NCBI RefSeq assembly: GCF_018403225.1
Contig: NZ_BOSG01000003.1
Location: forward strand, 496,001 to 560,000
Length of the DNA stretch: 64,000 bases
Reading direction: 5' to 3'
Origin: Paenibacillus sp. J23TS9
GTDB lineage: Bacteria; Bacillota; Bacilli; Paenibacillales; Paenibacillaceae
In this document: positions 9,500-17,486 of the stretch, piece after piece
Layout of the letters: each line of letters starts with the position of its first letter
Numbering within the stretch: the stretch's first letter is position 1
The notes under the pieces: generated by a model
The model's database searches: none
Told to the model about the DNA's origin: nothing
What the model saw: only the letters and a program-made list of their open reading frames with translations
Translations under genes and position numbers: made by a program

Positions 9500-9616
9500 T
9501 TTTATGTCAGCTCCTCAGGGTTGCCATCTGAATAGATGAGTGTATCACACTAAATTGGCAGCCATTGCTTATGCGATAGGATGTCAGATCTCCGCCACCG
9601 TCCTCCCGTTACTACA

Positions 9617-9661
9617 ATAAAAATCGCCGTCCGATTCCCAGGCACGGAACGTGAACGGCGA
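9617..9661 (-). terminator. Terminator of the MerR-SRPBCC operon
   Basis: Read on the minus strand, TCGCCGT (9655-9661) pairs with ACGGCGA (9624-9630), with extra pairs further in, and is followed by TTTTTATTG. Confidence 0.75.
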
Positions 9662-9714
9662 CCATTTTAGTAGCATCACATAAGTGGCAGTTCTTTCGGC
9701 AAAAGCGATATAGC

Positions 9715-10158
9715 TTAGGCCAATTCCGCCAGTACCTTGCCAAGCCGGTCTAGCTGCTGTTCATTAGCTTCGATGCAGATCGACTTAGCTTGTTCAAATT
9801 CCTCTTTTATCTTGAAACGTTGACGGAAAGTAACCCTTGTGCGCCCCTCGACCTCCTCAAAGGTAGCCGTTACACGAAATTCATGAACGTTGATATGATC
9901 AATCACGACCCGCTCCGGCGGCACAAACTCAACAAAGACGTTATGGTTAGGATAATCCGCGCCATCCGGTCCGTGCATGGTGAACTTCCACGTGCCTCCC
10001 GGTCTCATATCGCATTCGTGAAACGTATGGGTGAAGCCTTTCGGCCCCCACCACCTGGCTAACAAATCGGGGGTTGTCCAGGCCCGAAATACGAGCTCCC
10101 GCGGGACATCGTACTCTCGCGTAGCAACAAGTTCATTTTCACCTGTGGTCATGTTCAC
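9715..10158 (-). CDS. SRPBCC (AHSA1-like) protein, second of the pair
   Basis: A 147-residue protein with the AHSA1-type START/SRPBCC fold: EYDVPRELVFRAWTTPDLLA near the start, WWGPKGF, the central RPGGTWKF and a C-terminal amphipathic helix. Such proteins bind hydrophobic ligands in an internal cavity; their role in regulator-linked operons is poorly known. The start codon overlaps the stop of the upstream paralogue by four bases. Both copies plus the MerR gene form one transcription unit ending at the terminator at 9617. Confidence 0.85.
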   Translation of the reverse strand: MNMTTGENELVATREYDVPRELVFRAWTTPDLLARWWGPKGFTHTFHECDMRPGGTWKFTMHGPDGADYPNHNVFVEFVPPERVVIDHINVHEFRVTATFEEVEGRTRVTFRQRFKIKEEFEQAKSICIEANEQQLDRLGKVLAELA

Positions 10159-10598
10159 GCCTCCCCTTCCAATACCTTGCCCAGTGCGTCCAACATGATG
10201 TTTGTACCGTGTTCCCGTATTTCAGGCGTATCGTGCCCATCAAAGAACGCACCTTGCTCCGTGAAAATCAGCTTCGTGCCGCCCTCCACCTTGATAAGCT
10301 CGACCGATGTAATCGAGACGGAGATGCGCGTACCGTCCGAGTCCAGGGTGTACGTATAGACAATGCGCTGCTCCGGGACAAGCTCCTGGTAGACTGCGTC
10401 GAAGGTAAAGACCGGCCCTTCCGGCGGCCCGCCGCTGCTGTATTCTCGTCCGCCAACCTGAAAATCGAAGATGTCCGGCTTCGAAAACCACTTGGCTTTG
10501 GCCATTGGATCTGCCCATGCGTGATAAACCCGCTCCGGCGAAGCGGCATAAGTCCTCTCGACCACGAAGGTCCCATGCTTGACGAATCGTTCGTTCAT
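10155..10598 (-). CDS. SRPBCC (AHSA1-like) protein, first of the pair
   Basis: A 147-residue SRPBCC protein (VERTYAASPERVYHAWADP, WFSKPD, GGREYSSGGPP) related to its downstream neighbour of identical length, so the pair probably arose by tandem duplication and divergence. It overlaps the MerR gene by four bases at 10595-10598, indicating translational coupling. Cytoplasmic ligand-binding protein; ligand unknown. Confidence 0.85.
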   Translation of the reverse strand: MNERFVKHGTFVVERTYAASPERVYHAWADPMAKAKWFSKPDIFDFQVGGREYSSGGPPEGPVFTFDAVYQELVPEQRIVYTYTLDSDGTRISVSITSVELIKVEGGTKLIFTEQGAFFDGHDTPEIREHGTNIMLDALGKVLEGEA

Positions 10599-11101
10599 TG
10601 ATTTTCCTCCTTATGTGTGGAAATTCCGTTCTCCTCGGCAAGAAAGTCTCCCAGCAGGTCCAAATGTCGCTCCCAACTCGTTTGCCGCTCAATGACGGGC
10701 TTCTCGAATTCCATCTTCATCGCTTGCAGAAGGCTCGTGAAATCTTCAACCGTTAATTCCGCCTGACCCTGCATCAGCTTGGAGACATGCCTAAGCTGCT
10801 CCAATAGTTTCTGCTGCAGTTTCATCTGCTCTTGGATTTGGTTGATCTGCAGGCCCACAATCTCAAGCGGACTGATTTGCCCGTCCGATAAGGCCGACTT
10901 AATCTCCTCGAGAGATAAGCCCAACTCCTTAAGCGATAAAATCTGGTGCAGGCGTGACAAATTAGATTCGCTATATAGCCTGTGGCCCGACTCCGTCTGA
11001 CCGGAAGGAGATAACAAACCGATTTGATCGTAATAGCGCAGGGTTCGTACCGTAAGCCCCGTCAGCTTAGCAAGATCCCCGACCTTCCAATGTCTATTCA
11101 T
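10595..11101 (-). CDS. MerR-family regulator heading the SRPBCC operon
   Basis: Residues 1-70 are a typical MerR DNA-binding domain (KVGDLAKLTGLTVRTLRYYD, then GHRLYSESNL). The remaining about 100 residues are a coiled coil and short effector region without a cysteine metal site, so a metal sensor is unlikely. The upstream region contains the palindrome AACTTAAGTT (11159-11168), a candidate operator. It is the first gene of a three-gene operon and probably autoregulates it. Confidence 0.85.
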   Translation of the reverse strand: MNRHWKVGDLAKLTGLTVRTLRYYDQIGLLSPSGQTESGHRLYSESNLSRLHQILSLKELGLSLEEIKSALSDGQISPLEIVGLQINQIQEQMKLQQKLLEQLRHVSKLMQGQAELTVEDFTSLLQAMKMEFEKPVIERQTSWERHLDLLGDFLAEENGISTHKEENQ

Positions 11102-11285
11102 GAACCATCTCCACTCTTTGGCGCTAGCTATATAAATTGAACTAAAGAAGCAAGCTTAAACTTAAGTTCATTTTATATGTACCGGTAACTTCATTGTAAA
11201 ACATGACGTTACGTAAGGTGCAAGTGAAATTATGAAGCTCAAACGGAATTTTTTTGCGCTACCGGATTTCGGACATTTACTCCCG

Positions 11286-11990
11286 TTAACACCTTACATA
11301 TTTCCGTTTGAAGCCGAGCTGCCCTCTATCGATCGCCTTTTGAATGTTAGCGGAAGCGTCCAGAAACTTACTTTTGGCACCGCGGCCAACTTCCACCGGT
11401 CCGACTTCTCTCGCAATCTCGACCGCCTTATCATGGAGCGGCAGATAGGATACCGCCACCGTATATATAAAATTGTTCATGGCATATTTCGTACGTTCAG
11501 GAGCATCATGAATCGTATTCTTCACAAGCTCCAGCATACCGGTTATTTTCCCTTCGGAAAATTCGCGGTCCGGACGATTTCCCAGCAGCCAGCAGTAACA
11601 GCTCCAGCCCGCCGACATCTTCAGCTCCATACCGCTTGCAATCCATTTATCGGAAACCTCCTGCGCAATATCCGTTTCCGCCAACGTTACGGCTACCACA
11701 TAATCCGATAGCATATAAAAATAGGCTCCATCCATCCACCGTTCAAAATCCGCCTCAGACATTGCCTTCGGATCGGCGATCACTCCCGCAAAGTACATCG
11801 CATCGTAATTCCCCGTGGCATAAAGCTCCTCAGCCAAGGGTTGGTTGCGTTTTATTTTTCTGAAGATGGGCTTCATCCCGCCTGTGGCTACGCCAAAAAG
11901 AGGTTCGCGCGCGCCGTTGGATTGGTACATCTTCTTGGTGCGTTCCTTGCCGAGAGCCTCAAGCTCTTGCATGACCATGTCCAAATTCAT
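11286..11990 (-). CDS. DNA alkylation repair protein (AlkD-like HEAT-repeat family)
   Basis: The 234-residue protein matches the DNA alkylation repair family PF08713: FGVATGGMKPIFRKIKRNQP near residue 32, WMDGAYFYMLSDYV and a helical-repeat body. AlkD-type enzymes excise N3- or N7-alkylated purines, cationic lesions, without base flipping. Many Bacillales carry a shorter relative of this kind whose activity is unproven. The ATG at 11990 has AAGGAAGTG upstream. No partner gene; monocistronic. Confidence 0.75.
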   Translation of the reverse strand: MNLDMVMQELEALGKERTKKMYQSNGAREPLFGVATGGMKPIFRKIKRNQPLAEELYATGNYDAMYFAGVIADPKAMSEADFERWMDGAYFYMLSDYVVAVTLAETDIAQEVSDKWIASGMELKMSAGWSCYCWLLGNRPDREFSEGKITGMLELVKNTIHDAPERTKYAMNNFIYTVAVSYLPLHDKAVEIAREVGPVEVGRGAKSKFLDASANIQKAIDRGQLGFKRKYVRC

Positions 11991-12138
11991 TGTTCACACT
12001 TCCTTTTTAATAGCTTCTCTTAGGGAATAGGCTTCTTTACTTGAATATATCATAAAACAGCATTCATCCAATGAAATCAGAACCAAATCAAAAAGTCGCA
12101 GTGAACTTGATTCTTACAGCTTCCCTTTCGGTTTCAAT

Positions 12139-12363
12139 AGGAGATTCCCAGAATATTTCCGCCATTATGCGTTTACTTTAAAATTTCTCTTGTTCAATAA
12201 CCCCTATCCTGCTATTATGGAGAAGCATGATTTTTGGAAAGCGAATATTCAATATATGTAGGATCTTTCCAAGCAGATAATCTTTGACCACTTCTATGAG
12301 GAAGTTAAGGCCATACGGACAGCCGGGTCAAATGCCGATTGGCAACTTTCGTTGCCTTATTGA
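12139..12363 (+). pseudogene. Decayed coding fragment with an in-frame stop, family uncertain
   Basis: One frame encodes RRFPEYFRHYAFTLKFLLFN and continues, interrupted only by TAG at 12259, to a TGA at 12361. The aromatic, helical composition is reminiscent of the C-terminal half of a TetR-type regulator, but this is a guess. No start codon or ribosome binding site. Confidence 0.3.
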
Positions 12364-12610
12364 TTGAGTTAAAAGCTCAAATTTTATAAGTTGGTTACTT
12401 TACAACCAGTGCATATGCACACAACTTGTGAAACGGTCAATAAGAGTGGTAAAAGTAATTATTTGCTATATAGACTCTGATCCTAACATGATATATTTGA
12501 ATATGAAGCGCCTTCCATATAACTCTTGAGTTTTATGGCTGACTGACGAGCACGCAAGAGGTTTGTCCGGTCATGCTTATGGGGACGATCTTATTATTTG
12601 ACTATATCAA

Positions 12611-12654
12611 AGCAAGTGTGATGCGCATGATGCGTGTTTCGCTTGCTTTTTTTG
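12611..12654 (+). terminator. Intrinsic terminator 50 bases upstream of the spermidine operon
   Basis: AGCAAGTG (12611-12618) pairs with CGCTTGCT (12640-12647), extended by imperfect pairs inside, and is followed by seven Ts. Its position between the upstream gap and the first ATG at 12706 means it either ends a short upstream transcript or acts as an attenuator in the operon leader. Confidence 0.6.
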
Positions 12655-12705
12655 TTGCCGTTTTTACATTTAAAAAAATTCACTTTGAATAGGAGATCGA
12701 AAAAA

Positions 12706-13944
12706 ATGGGAAAAGCACTAGTCATCGGCGCCGGCGGCGTAGCATCTGTAGCTATTCATAAATGCGTTCAAAACAGCGAGGTATTCGAAGAAATCTGCAT
12801 CGCCAGCCGTACGAAATCCAAATGCGATGAGCTGAAAGCAAAATTGGACGGCGGCAAAACCAAAATCACAACCGCACAGGTCGATGCGAACAACGTAGAT
12901 GAGCTGATTGCACTGATTAACGAAGTCAAACCGGATATCGTCATGAACCTGGCTCTGCCTTACCAGGATTTGACGATCATGGATGCTTGCCTGGCCACCA
13001 AAACGCACTATATGGATACGGCAAACTATGAGCCGGAAGATACGGCGAAATTCGAATACAAATGGCAATGGGATTACCGCGAACGCTTTGAAAAAGCAGG
13101 AATCACAGCTCTTTTGGGCAGCGGATTCGATCCAGGCGTTACGGGCGTATTCTCCGCTTATGCGCTGAAACACTATTTTGACGAAATCGAATATATCGAC
13201 ATTTTGGATTGCAACGGCGGGGATCACGGCTATCCTTTCGCAACCAACTTCAACCCGGAAATCAATATCCGTGAAGTGTCCGCTAATGGGCGCTACTGGG
13301 AAAACGGGCAATGGATCGAAACAAAGCCGATGGAAATCAAGCGTGAATATAACTTCGCTGAAGTTGGCCAAAAGGATATGTATCTGCTCTACCATGAAGA
13401 GCTTGAATCCCTTGCGCAAAATATGCCTGGACTGAAACGCATCCGTTTCTTCATGACCTTCGGTCAAAGCTATCTCATGCACTTAAAGGCGCTTGAAAAC
13501 GTAGGAATGACTTCCATCGAACCGATCGAATACGAAGGCAAACAAATCATTCCGCTACAATTCCTGAAGGCCGTACTCCCGGACCCGGCTTCCCTGGGAC
13601 CTCGCACGGTGGGCAAGACGAACATCGGCTGTATCTTTAAAGGAAAGAAAGACGGCCAAGACAAGACGTACTATGTCTACAATATTTGTGATCATCAAGA
13701 GTGCTATAAAGAAGTGGGCTCCCAAGCCATCTCCTATACAACTGGCGTTCCTGCCATGATCGGCGCAGCGCTGGTTATGACCGGCAAATGGAATAAACCG
13801 GGCGTATACAATGTCGAGGAATTCAATCCCGATCCATTCATGGAAGAGCTGAACAAATGGGGACTTCCATGGGTAGAAGACTTCAATCCGGTGCTGGTTG
13901 ACGCATTGCCTGAGGAAGCTAAACAGCCGGAGCTCGTTCGCTAA
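12706..13944 (+). CDS. Carboxynorspermidine/carboxyspermidine dehydrogenase (saccharopine dehydrogenase family)
   Basis: The protein (412 residues from the ATG at 12706, preceded by AGGAGATCG) has an N-terminal Rossmann motif GKALVIGAGGVASVA and the saccharopine-dehydrogenase-like body (DTANYEPED, GFDPGVTGVFSAYA). With the adjacent decarboxylase it defines the alternative spermidine route: aspartate semialdehyde plus putrescine are reductively condensed with NADPH to carboxyspermidine. The frame is open upstream to 12634, but that part is a poor coding match and includes the terminator tail. The following gene begins two bases after its stop. Confidence 0.9.
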   Translation: MGKALVIGAGGVASVAIHKCVQNSEVFEEICIASRTKSKCDELKAKLDGGKTKITTAQVDANNVDELIALINEVKPDIVMNLALPYQDLTIMDACLATKTHYMDTANYEPEDTAKFEYKWQWDYRERFEKAGITALLGSGFDPGVTGVFSAYALKHYFDEIEYIDILDCNGGDHGYPFATNFNPEINIREVSANGRYWENGQWIETKPMEIKREYNFAEVGQKDMYLLYHEELESLAQNMPGLKRIRFFMTFGQSYLMHLKALENVGMTSIEPIEYEGKQIIPLQFLKAVLPDPASLGPRTVGKTNIGCIFKGKKDGQDKTYYVYNICDHQECYKEVGSQAISYTTGVPAMIGAALVMTGKWNKPGVYNVEEFNPDPFMEELNKWGLPWVEDFNPVLVDALPEEAKQPELVR

Positions 13945-13945
13945 T

Positions 13946-15073
13946 ATGCGATTCGGGGAATTACCGACACCTTGTTTCGTCGTCGATGAAGCACTCATCG
14001 AAAAAAACCTGAAAATTTTGAATGGCGTCATGCAGCGTACGGGAGCCAAGATTGTGCTGGCGCAAAAGGCTTTTTCGATGACCGCCATGTATCCCCTTAT
14101 CGGGCAATACTTAAGCGGCACAACCGCGAGCGGTTTATTCGAAGCGCGGCTGGGGCACGAAGAAATGGGCAAAGAAAATCATGTCTTTGCCCCTGCCTAT
14201 CGCGAGGATGAAATCGACGAAATTATATCCATTTGCGACCATATCATCTTCAATTCCTTTTCCCAGCTGGAAAAGTATAAAGCAAAAGCTCTTGCTGCGG
14301 GTAGAAAAGTTGGCCTTCGCCTCAATCCGGAATGCTCGACGCAAGAGGGACATGAAATCTATGATCCCTGTTCACCGGGATCCAGATTCGGCGTGAAGCG
14401 GGAGGATTTCCGACCGGAACTGCTTGAGGGCGTTTCGGGACTGCACTTCCATACCCTGTGCCAACAGAACTCGGACGATTTGGAGACCACGCTGAATGCG
14501 GTCGAAGACAAGTTCGGGCCATGGCTGCCGCAGATGGAATGGATCAATTTCGGTGGCGGCCATCATATCACAAGAGACGACTATGATATCCCAAGACTCG
14601 AAGCTTGCATTTCGCGAATGCAGGATAAATACGGCTTGGAAGTCTACCTTGAGCCCGGGGAAGCCATCGCGCTCAATGCGGGCTATATGGTCACCTCCGT
14701 GCTGGATATCCATAAGAACGGCATCGAGATTGCGATCGTGGACACATCAGCGACCTGTCATATGCCGGATGTGCTGGAAATGCCGTATCGTCCGCCGCTG
14801 GTCGGCTCGGGCGAAGCCGGCGAGAAGCCGTACACCTATCGGCTTGGCGGTCCGACCTGCCTTACGGGCGATGTCATCGGTGACTATTCCTTCGATCAGC
14901 CCTTAAAGAACGGCGATCGATTGGTATTCGAAGATATGGCGATCTACTCCATGGTCAAAACCAATACCTTCAACGGTATGCCGCTACCGGCCATCGCCGT
15001 GCAGGACAAAGACGGCAACTGCCGCATCGTGCGCGAGTTCGGTTATCAGGATTTCAAGACGAGACTCGCTTGA
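13946..15073 (+). CDS. nspC: Carboxynorspermidine decarboxylase
   Basis: A 375-residue fold-type III PLP enzyme of the alanine racemase/ornithine decarboxylase superfamily. It begins MRFGELPTPCFVVDEALIEK, with the PLP lysine in VLAQKAFSM (about residue 41), and has the conserved HTLCQQNSD, NFGGGHH, EPGEA and the substrate-site stretch GPTCLTGDVIGDY. It decarboxylates carboxyspermidine or carboxynorspermidine to spermidine or norspermidine. The ATG at 13946 follows the dehydrogenase stop by one base, so translation is coupled. The operon ends at the hairpin at 15105. Confidence 0.92.
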   Translation: MRFGELPTPCFVVDEALIEKNLKILNGVMQRTGAKIVLAQKAFSMTAMYPLIGQYLSGTTASGLFEARLGHEEMGKENHVFAPAYREDEIDEIISICDHIIFNSFSQLEKYKAKALAAGRKVGLRLNPECSTQEGHEIYDPCSPGSRFGVKREDFRPELLEGVSGLHFHTLCQQNSDDLETTLNAVEDKFGPWLPQMEWINFGGGHHITRDDYDIPRLEACISRMQDKYGLEVYLEPGEAIALNAGYMVTSVLDIHKNGIEIAIVDTSATCHMPDVLEMPYRPPLVGSGEAGEKPYTYRLGGPTCLTGDVIGDYSFDQPLKNGDRLVFEDMAIYSMVKTNTFNGMPLPAIAVQDKDGNCRIVREFGYQDFKTRLA

Positions 15074-15104
15074 GTGCAGCGCGATATGTATAACGACAAG
15101 TTTA

Positions 15105-15133
15105 GGGCCACCCTTCGCGGGTGGCCCGTTTTA
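15105..15133 (+). terminator. Terminator of the spermidine operon
   Basis: GGGCCACCC (15105-15113) pairs perfectly with GGGTGGCCC (15119-15127), then GTTTTAT. Confidence 0.85.
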
Positions 15134-15136
15134 TAT

Positions 15137-15835
15137 TCAGACTTTATCAATATAAATAAACTTATTCCCATAGTATTTCATGAATCTTTTATACCCGGTA
15201 TTTCCCTTCAGAACAATGATGGCCGGAAAGGCATTGATTTTGCGTTTTTTTAAGGAAACCATGAACTCCCGCTGCCCGGTGCAATAAAACTTCCCTTCCT
15301 CATATTCGAGAAGAAGCGGCGGAGACACGGATATATCATCTTCACTTTCGTCTCCGCCACCCTCCCCGATATCGCATTCCTCAAGCTGAATGAGACGCAG
15401 AGGGAACTTCACGATCCCCAGATAGAGAAAGTCTTCATGAATCACATCTTGTACTGTCGGAGCATCTTTCCGGGTAAGCAGCAGATAGCATTGGATCCAC
15501 TCTTCAATCATTCCGGCATTGGTGTAGTGTACAGCCGATTCTAGCGTTGGAGCATACGTTAAGCTCTCGCCGTTATGTTTGGAATAGATAATTTTCTTAA
15601 TGGAATCCAGAGATAGAAAGTACTCGTCCGCAAGTTCCGAAACCGTGGTACCATGGGCATATTTATTGCGAATCATTCGATTGCGCTTCTGCAGCTGTTC
15701 CCGGTAACCGGATGTTTCGCCCCAAGCCCTCTTTTCCTCCCCGGAGGGAATATAAAGTAGTTTCCCTGCAGCGTATCTTTGGATTTCTTTCAGCAGTTCG
15801 ACAGGTAATATATCGCTCGCATTTTCATATTTCAT
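15137..15835 (-). CDS. CD3324-type helix-turn-helix protein with extra C-terminal domain
   Basis: The first about 90 residues (DILPVELLKEIQRYAAGKLL, YIPSGEEKRAWGE, then the HTH-like TVSELADEYFLSLDSIKKII) match the small 'CD3324 family' of Mor-like putative DNA-binding proteins, which normally end near residue 90. Here about 140 more residues follow, with an acidic linker (about residue 160) and a beta-rich end. The gene starts 11 bases after the stop of the kinase-like gene upstream and is presumably co-transcribed. Whether it regulates the neighbour is unknown. Confidence 0.65.
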   Translation of the reverse strand: MKYENASDILPVELLKEIQRYAAGKLLYIPSGEEKRAWGETSGYREQLQKRNRMIRNKYAHGTTVSELADEYFLSLDSIKKIIYSKHNGESLTYAPTLESAVHYTNAGMIEEWIQCYLLLTRKDAPTVQDVIHEDFLYLGIVKFPLRLIQLEECDIGEGGGDESEDDISVSPPLLLEYEEGKFYCTGQREFMVSLKKRKINAFPAIIVLKGNTGYKRFMKYYGNKFIYIDKV

Positions 15836-15846
15836 AATTTCACCGT

Positions 15847-16551
15847 CTATAAGGCGTAAATTCGATCTTTCAGTCCGCTGATGGATTTCATGATGGACAT
15901 GCAGGATTCCGTGTCATCAATGGATGCATGCCAACGCAGGGTATCAATTCCTTTATAATAAGCCATACATAAGAATCGTTCTTTAAAATCCGGTATGACG
16001 ATGCCCCGCTTACTGCAATACTCGAACAACAATTCCGGAATATGTAGGTACGGCTTGTTCAGGTCCATAATGGCAAAATCGAGCAAAAAATCGCAGATGC
16101 CGGATCTGCTCCAGTCAGGGAACCCGACAGTCGTCTTTCCATCCGTAATCATATTGATGAAGAACGTATTGTTATACACCAAATAACGCTTACCCTCACA
16201 ATACGGGATTCGGTCCTTCATTTCCTGCAAGTATGCTTCGAAAAATGATTGATCGAGAATCGTTGTCTCAAACATCTCTTTCCAATGATACCAATATCCC
16301 TCTTTATCTTCTGCGAATGTATCGACCAGAAATTCCTTACAGGTCCCATATTCTGTTTTACATTCCTCGTTAAACTCACCATATCCTTCTACAGATGTTA
16401 TATCGGAAGAATGAATTTCAAGGATTCTGTCAAAAAATAATTCGTGGCATTCTAGGAACTGTTCCGGGTTTAATTGATCTGCGACAAAACCATTCGGCGT
16501 CATAGAAACTTTTTCAGAAAGTATCGATTTTATGATATAATCCTTACCCAT
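15847..16551 (-). CDS. Degenerate aminoglycoside phosphotransferase-like protein
   Basis: The 234-residue product resembles the C-lobe of APH-type kinases (hygromycin phosphotransferase-like): YLVYNNTFFINMITDGKT corresponds to the catalytic loop and VGFPDWSRSGICDFLLDFA to the metal-binding segment. The usual HGD of the catalytic loop is replaced by YNN, so the catalytic Asp is missing, while the later Asn and the Asp of the metal site remain. The N-lobe is also short. It is therefore probably inactive as a phosphotransferase, or a pseudo-kinase with a binding role. It heads a two-gene unit with the CD3324-type protein. It starts at ATG 16551, with AAGGGAGA upstream. Confidence 0.65.
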   Translation of the reverse strand: MGKDYIIKSILSEKVSMTPNGFVADQLNPEQFLECHELFFDRILEIHSSDITSVEGYGEFNEECKTEYGTCKEFLVDTFAEDKEGYWYHWKEMFETTILDQSFFEAYLQEMKDRIPYCEGKRYLVYNNTFFINMITDGKTTVGFPDWSRSGICDFLLDFAIMDLNKPYLHIPELLFEYCSKRGIVIPDFKERFLCMAYYKGIDTLRWHASIDDTESCMSIMKSISGLKDRIYAL

Positions 16552-16764
16552 TGTGTTATCTCCCTTCTCTTTCTAAAATTTGGAGTCATCAGAGCGCATC
16601 TGATATAGGGTAAGAATAACATTAGAATTACGTGGCATATAGGCAATGAATATCTTAAACGAACTTTACACAGCCGCCGAAAAAACTTGTCCTCACTTAT
16701 TGATAAGCTCCCTCATCGAGTTCATCCAAAATCACTAAAGACTCGCTGCTGCATACGCCTTTGG

Positions 16765-17319
16765 TCACAAATATTTTCTTTTATACATCAAGGTAACCTG
16801 ATCCGCTATATATTCCGCGCTATGCTCCGTTCCCTCTTTGATCCACCACATGATAACCCCCAGAAGTGATGAAGCAACGATATCAACCGAGGCAACGCTC
16901 TTTGCGGAGTTAATATTTCGTGCTTCCCTGCGTATTTCGATCGTTTTTTTCAACAGGTTGGACAAGTGTTTTTTGAAGCCCGGATGCTCAACCAATACAG
17001 CGAAAACCTTTCGGTATTCATAAAAATAATTTAAAAATATAACCAGCTGCTCCTGTTCGTTTCTGCTCTTCACTTGTAATAGCGGTTCAACTTTCATGGA
17101 CAGGTCGTCAAAGATCTCATGCACGATCTGGCGCAGCAAATCGTTAATATCCTCATAATGCAAATAAAACGTTGCACGGTTTAGTTCTGCTCGGTTGGCA
17201 ATTTTTTGGACGGTCAATTGAGAAACTTCCACATTATCAGCCAGTAATGAAAAAACGGCATGTTTCAGCATCTTTTTTGAGCGAATGGCTCGTGGATCGA
17301 CTCTTTTATGTTCAGGCAT
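16765..17319 (-). CDS. TetR-family repressor
   Basis: The N-terminal HTH is clear (LTVQKIANRAELNRATFYLHYEDIND, residues about 38-63) followed by a helical effector domain; 184 residues in all, with a C-terminal region of the TetR_C_7/FAR type. It is divergent from the DHA2 efflux gene, which it most likely represses. The intergenic region contains short inverted repeats (see 17445). Confidence 0.85.
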   Translation of the reverse strand: MPEHKRVDPRAIRSKKMLKHAVFSLLADNVEVSQLTVQKIANRAELNRATFYLHYEDINDLLRQIVHEIFDDLSMKVEPLLQVKSRNEQEQLVIFLNYFYEYRKVFAVLVEHPGFKKHLSNLLKKTIEIRREARNINSAKSVASVDIVASSLLGVIMWWIKEGTEHSAEYIADQVTLMYKRKYL

Positions 17320-17444
17320 TTCATCCCTCGATTATCGTATTTTTGACACTTCATCAACTAATTTCCCCCTTCTGTCAATTAGTCGACACTTTCAGCAGAA
17401 TTGCAAATAGGAATCATTCATAAATGTTGATATGATATATTTTA

Positions 17445-17460
17445 TTGACACTCTGTCGAA
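17445..17460 (+). promoter_or_regulatory. Candidate TetR operator
   Basis: TTGACACTCTGTCGAA is an imperfect inverted repeat (GACA-N3-TGTC core) placed between the divergent TetR and efflux genes, close to the efflux ribosome binding site. A related half-site (GTCAATTAGTCGAC) lies near 17376. Confidence 0.4.
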
Positions 17461-17486
17461 AAAGCAATGAGGAGAGGACGGCAACA

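Larger units (their letters stand above)
11991..12705. other. Long gap with a decayed coding fragment and a leader terminator
   Basis: The gap contains a broken reading frame (12139-12363) and a hairpin with T-run (12611-12654) just ahead of the spermidine operon. The sequence between 12380 and 12600 is AT-rich and must contain the operon promoter; no motif is clear enough to place it. Confidence 0.5.

Noticed and set aside
12718..13482. 254-codon antisense frame inside the carboxyspermidine dehydrogenase gene
   Set aside because: It is a shadow of a confidently identified gene, with no ribosome binding site and an unnatural composition. Similar shadows at 10240, 17717, 13555 and elsewhere were dropped for the same reason.
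16676..16710. Possible further copy of the dispersed core element (GAAAAAACTTGTCCT, TTATTGATAAG)
   Set aside because: Only the 5' flank resembles the family; the core GGTACGGTTC is absent.
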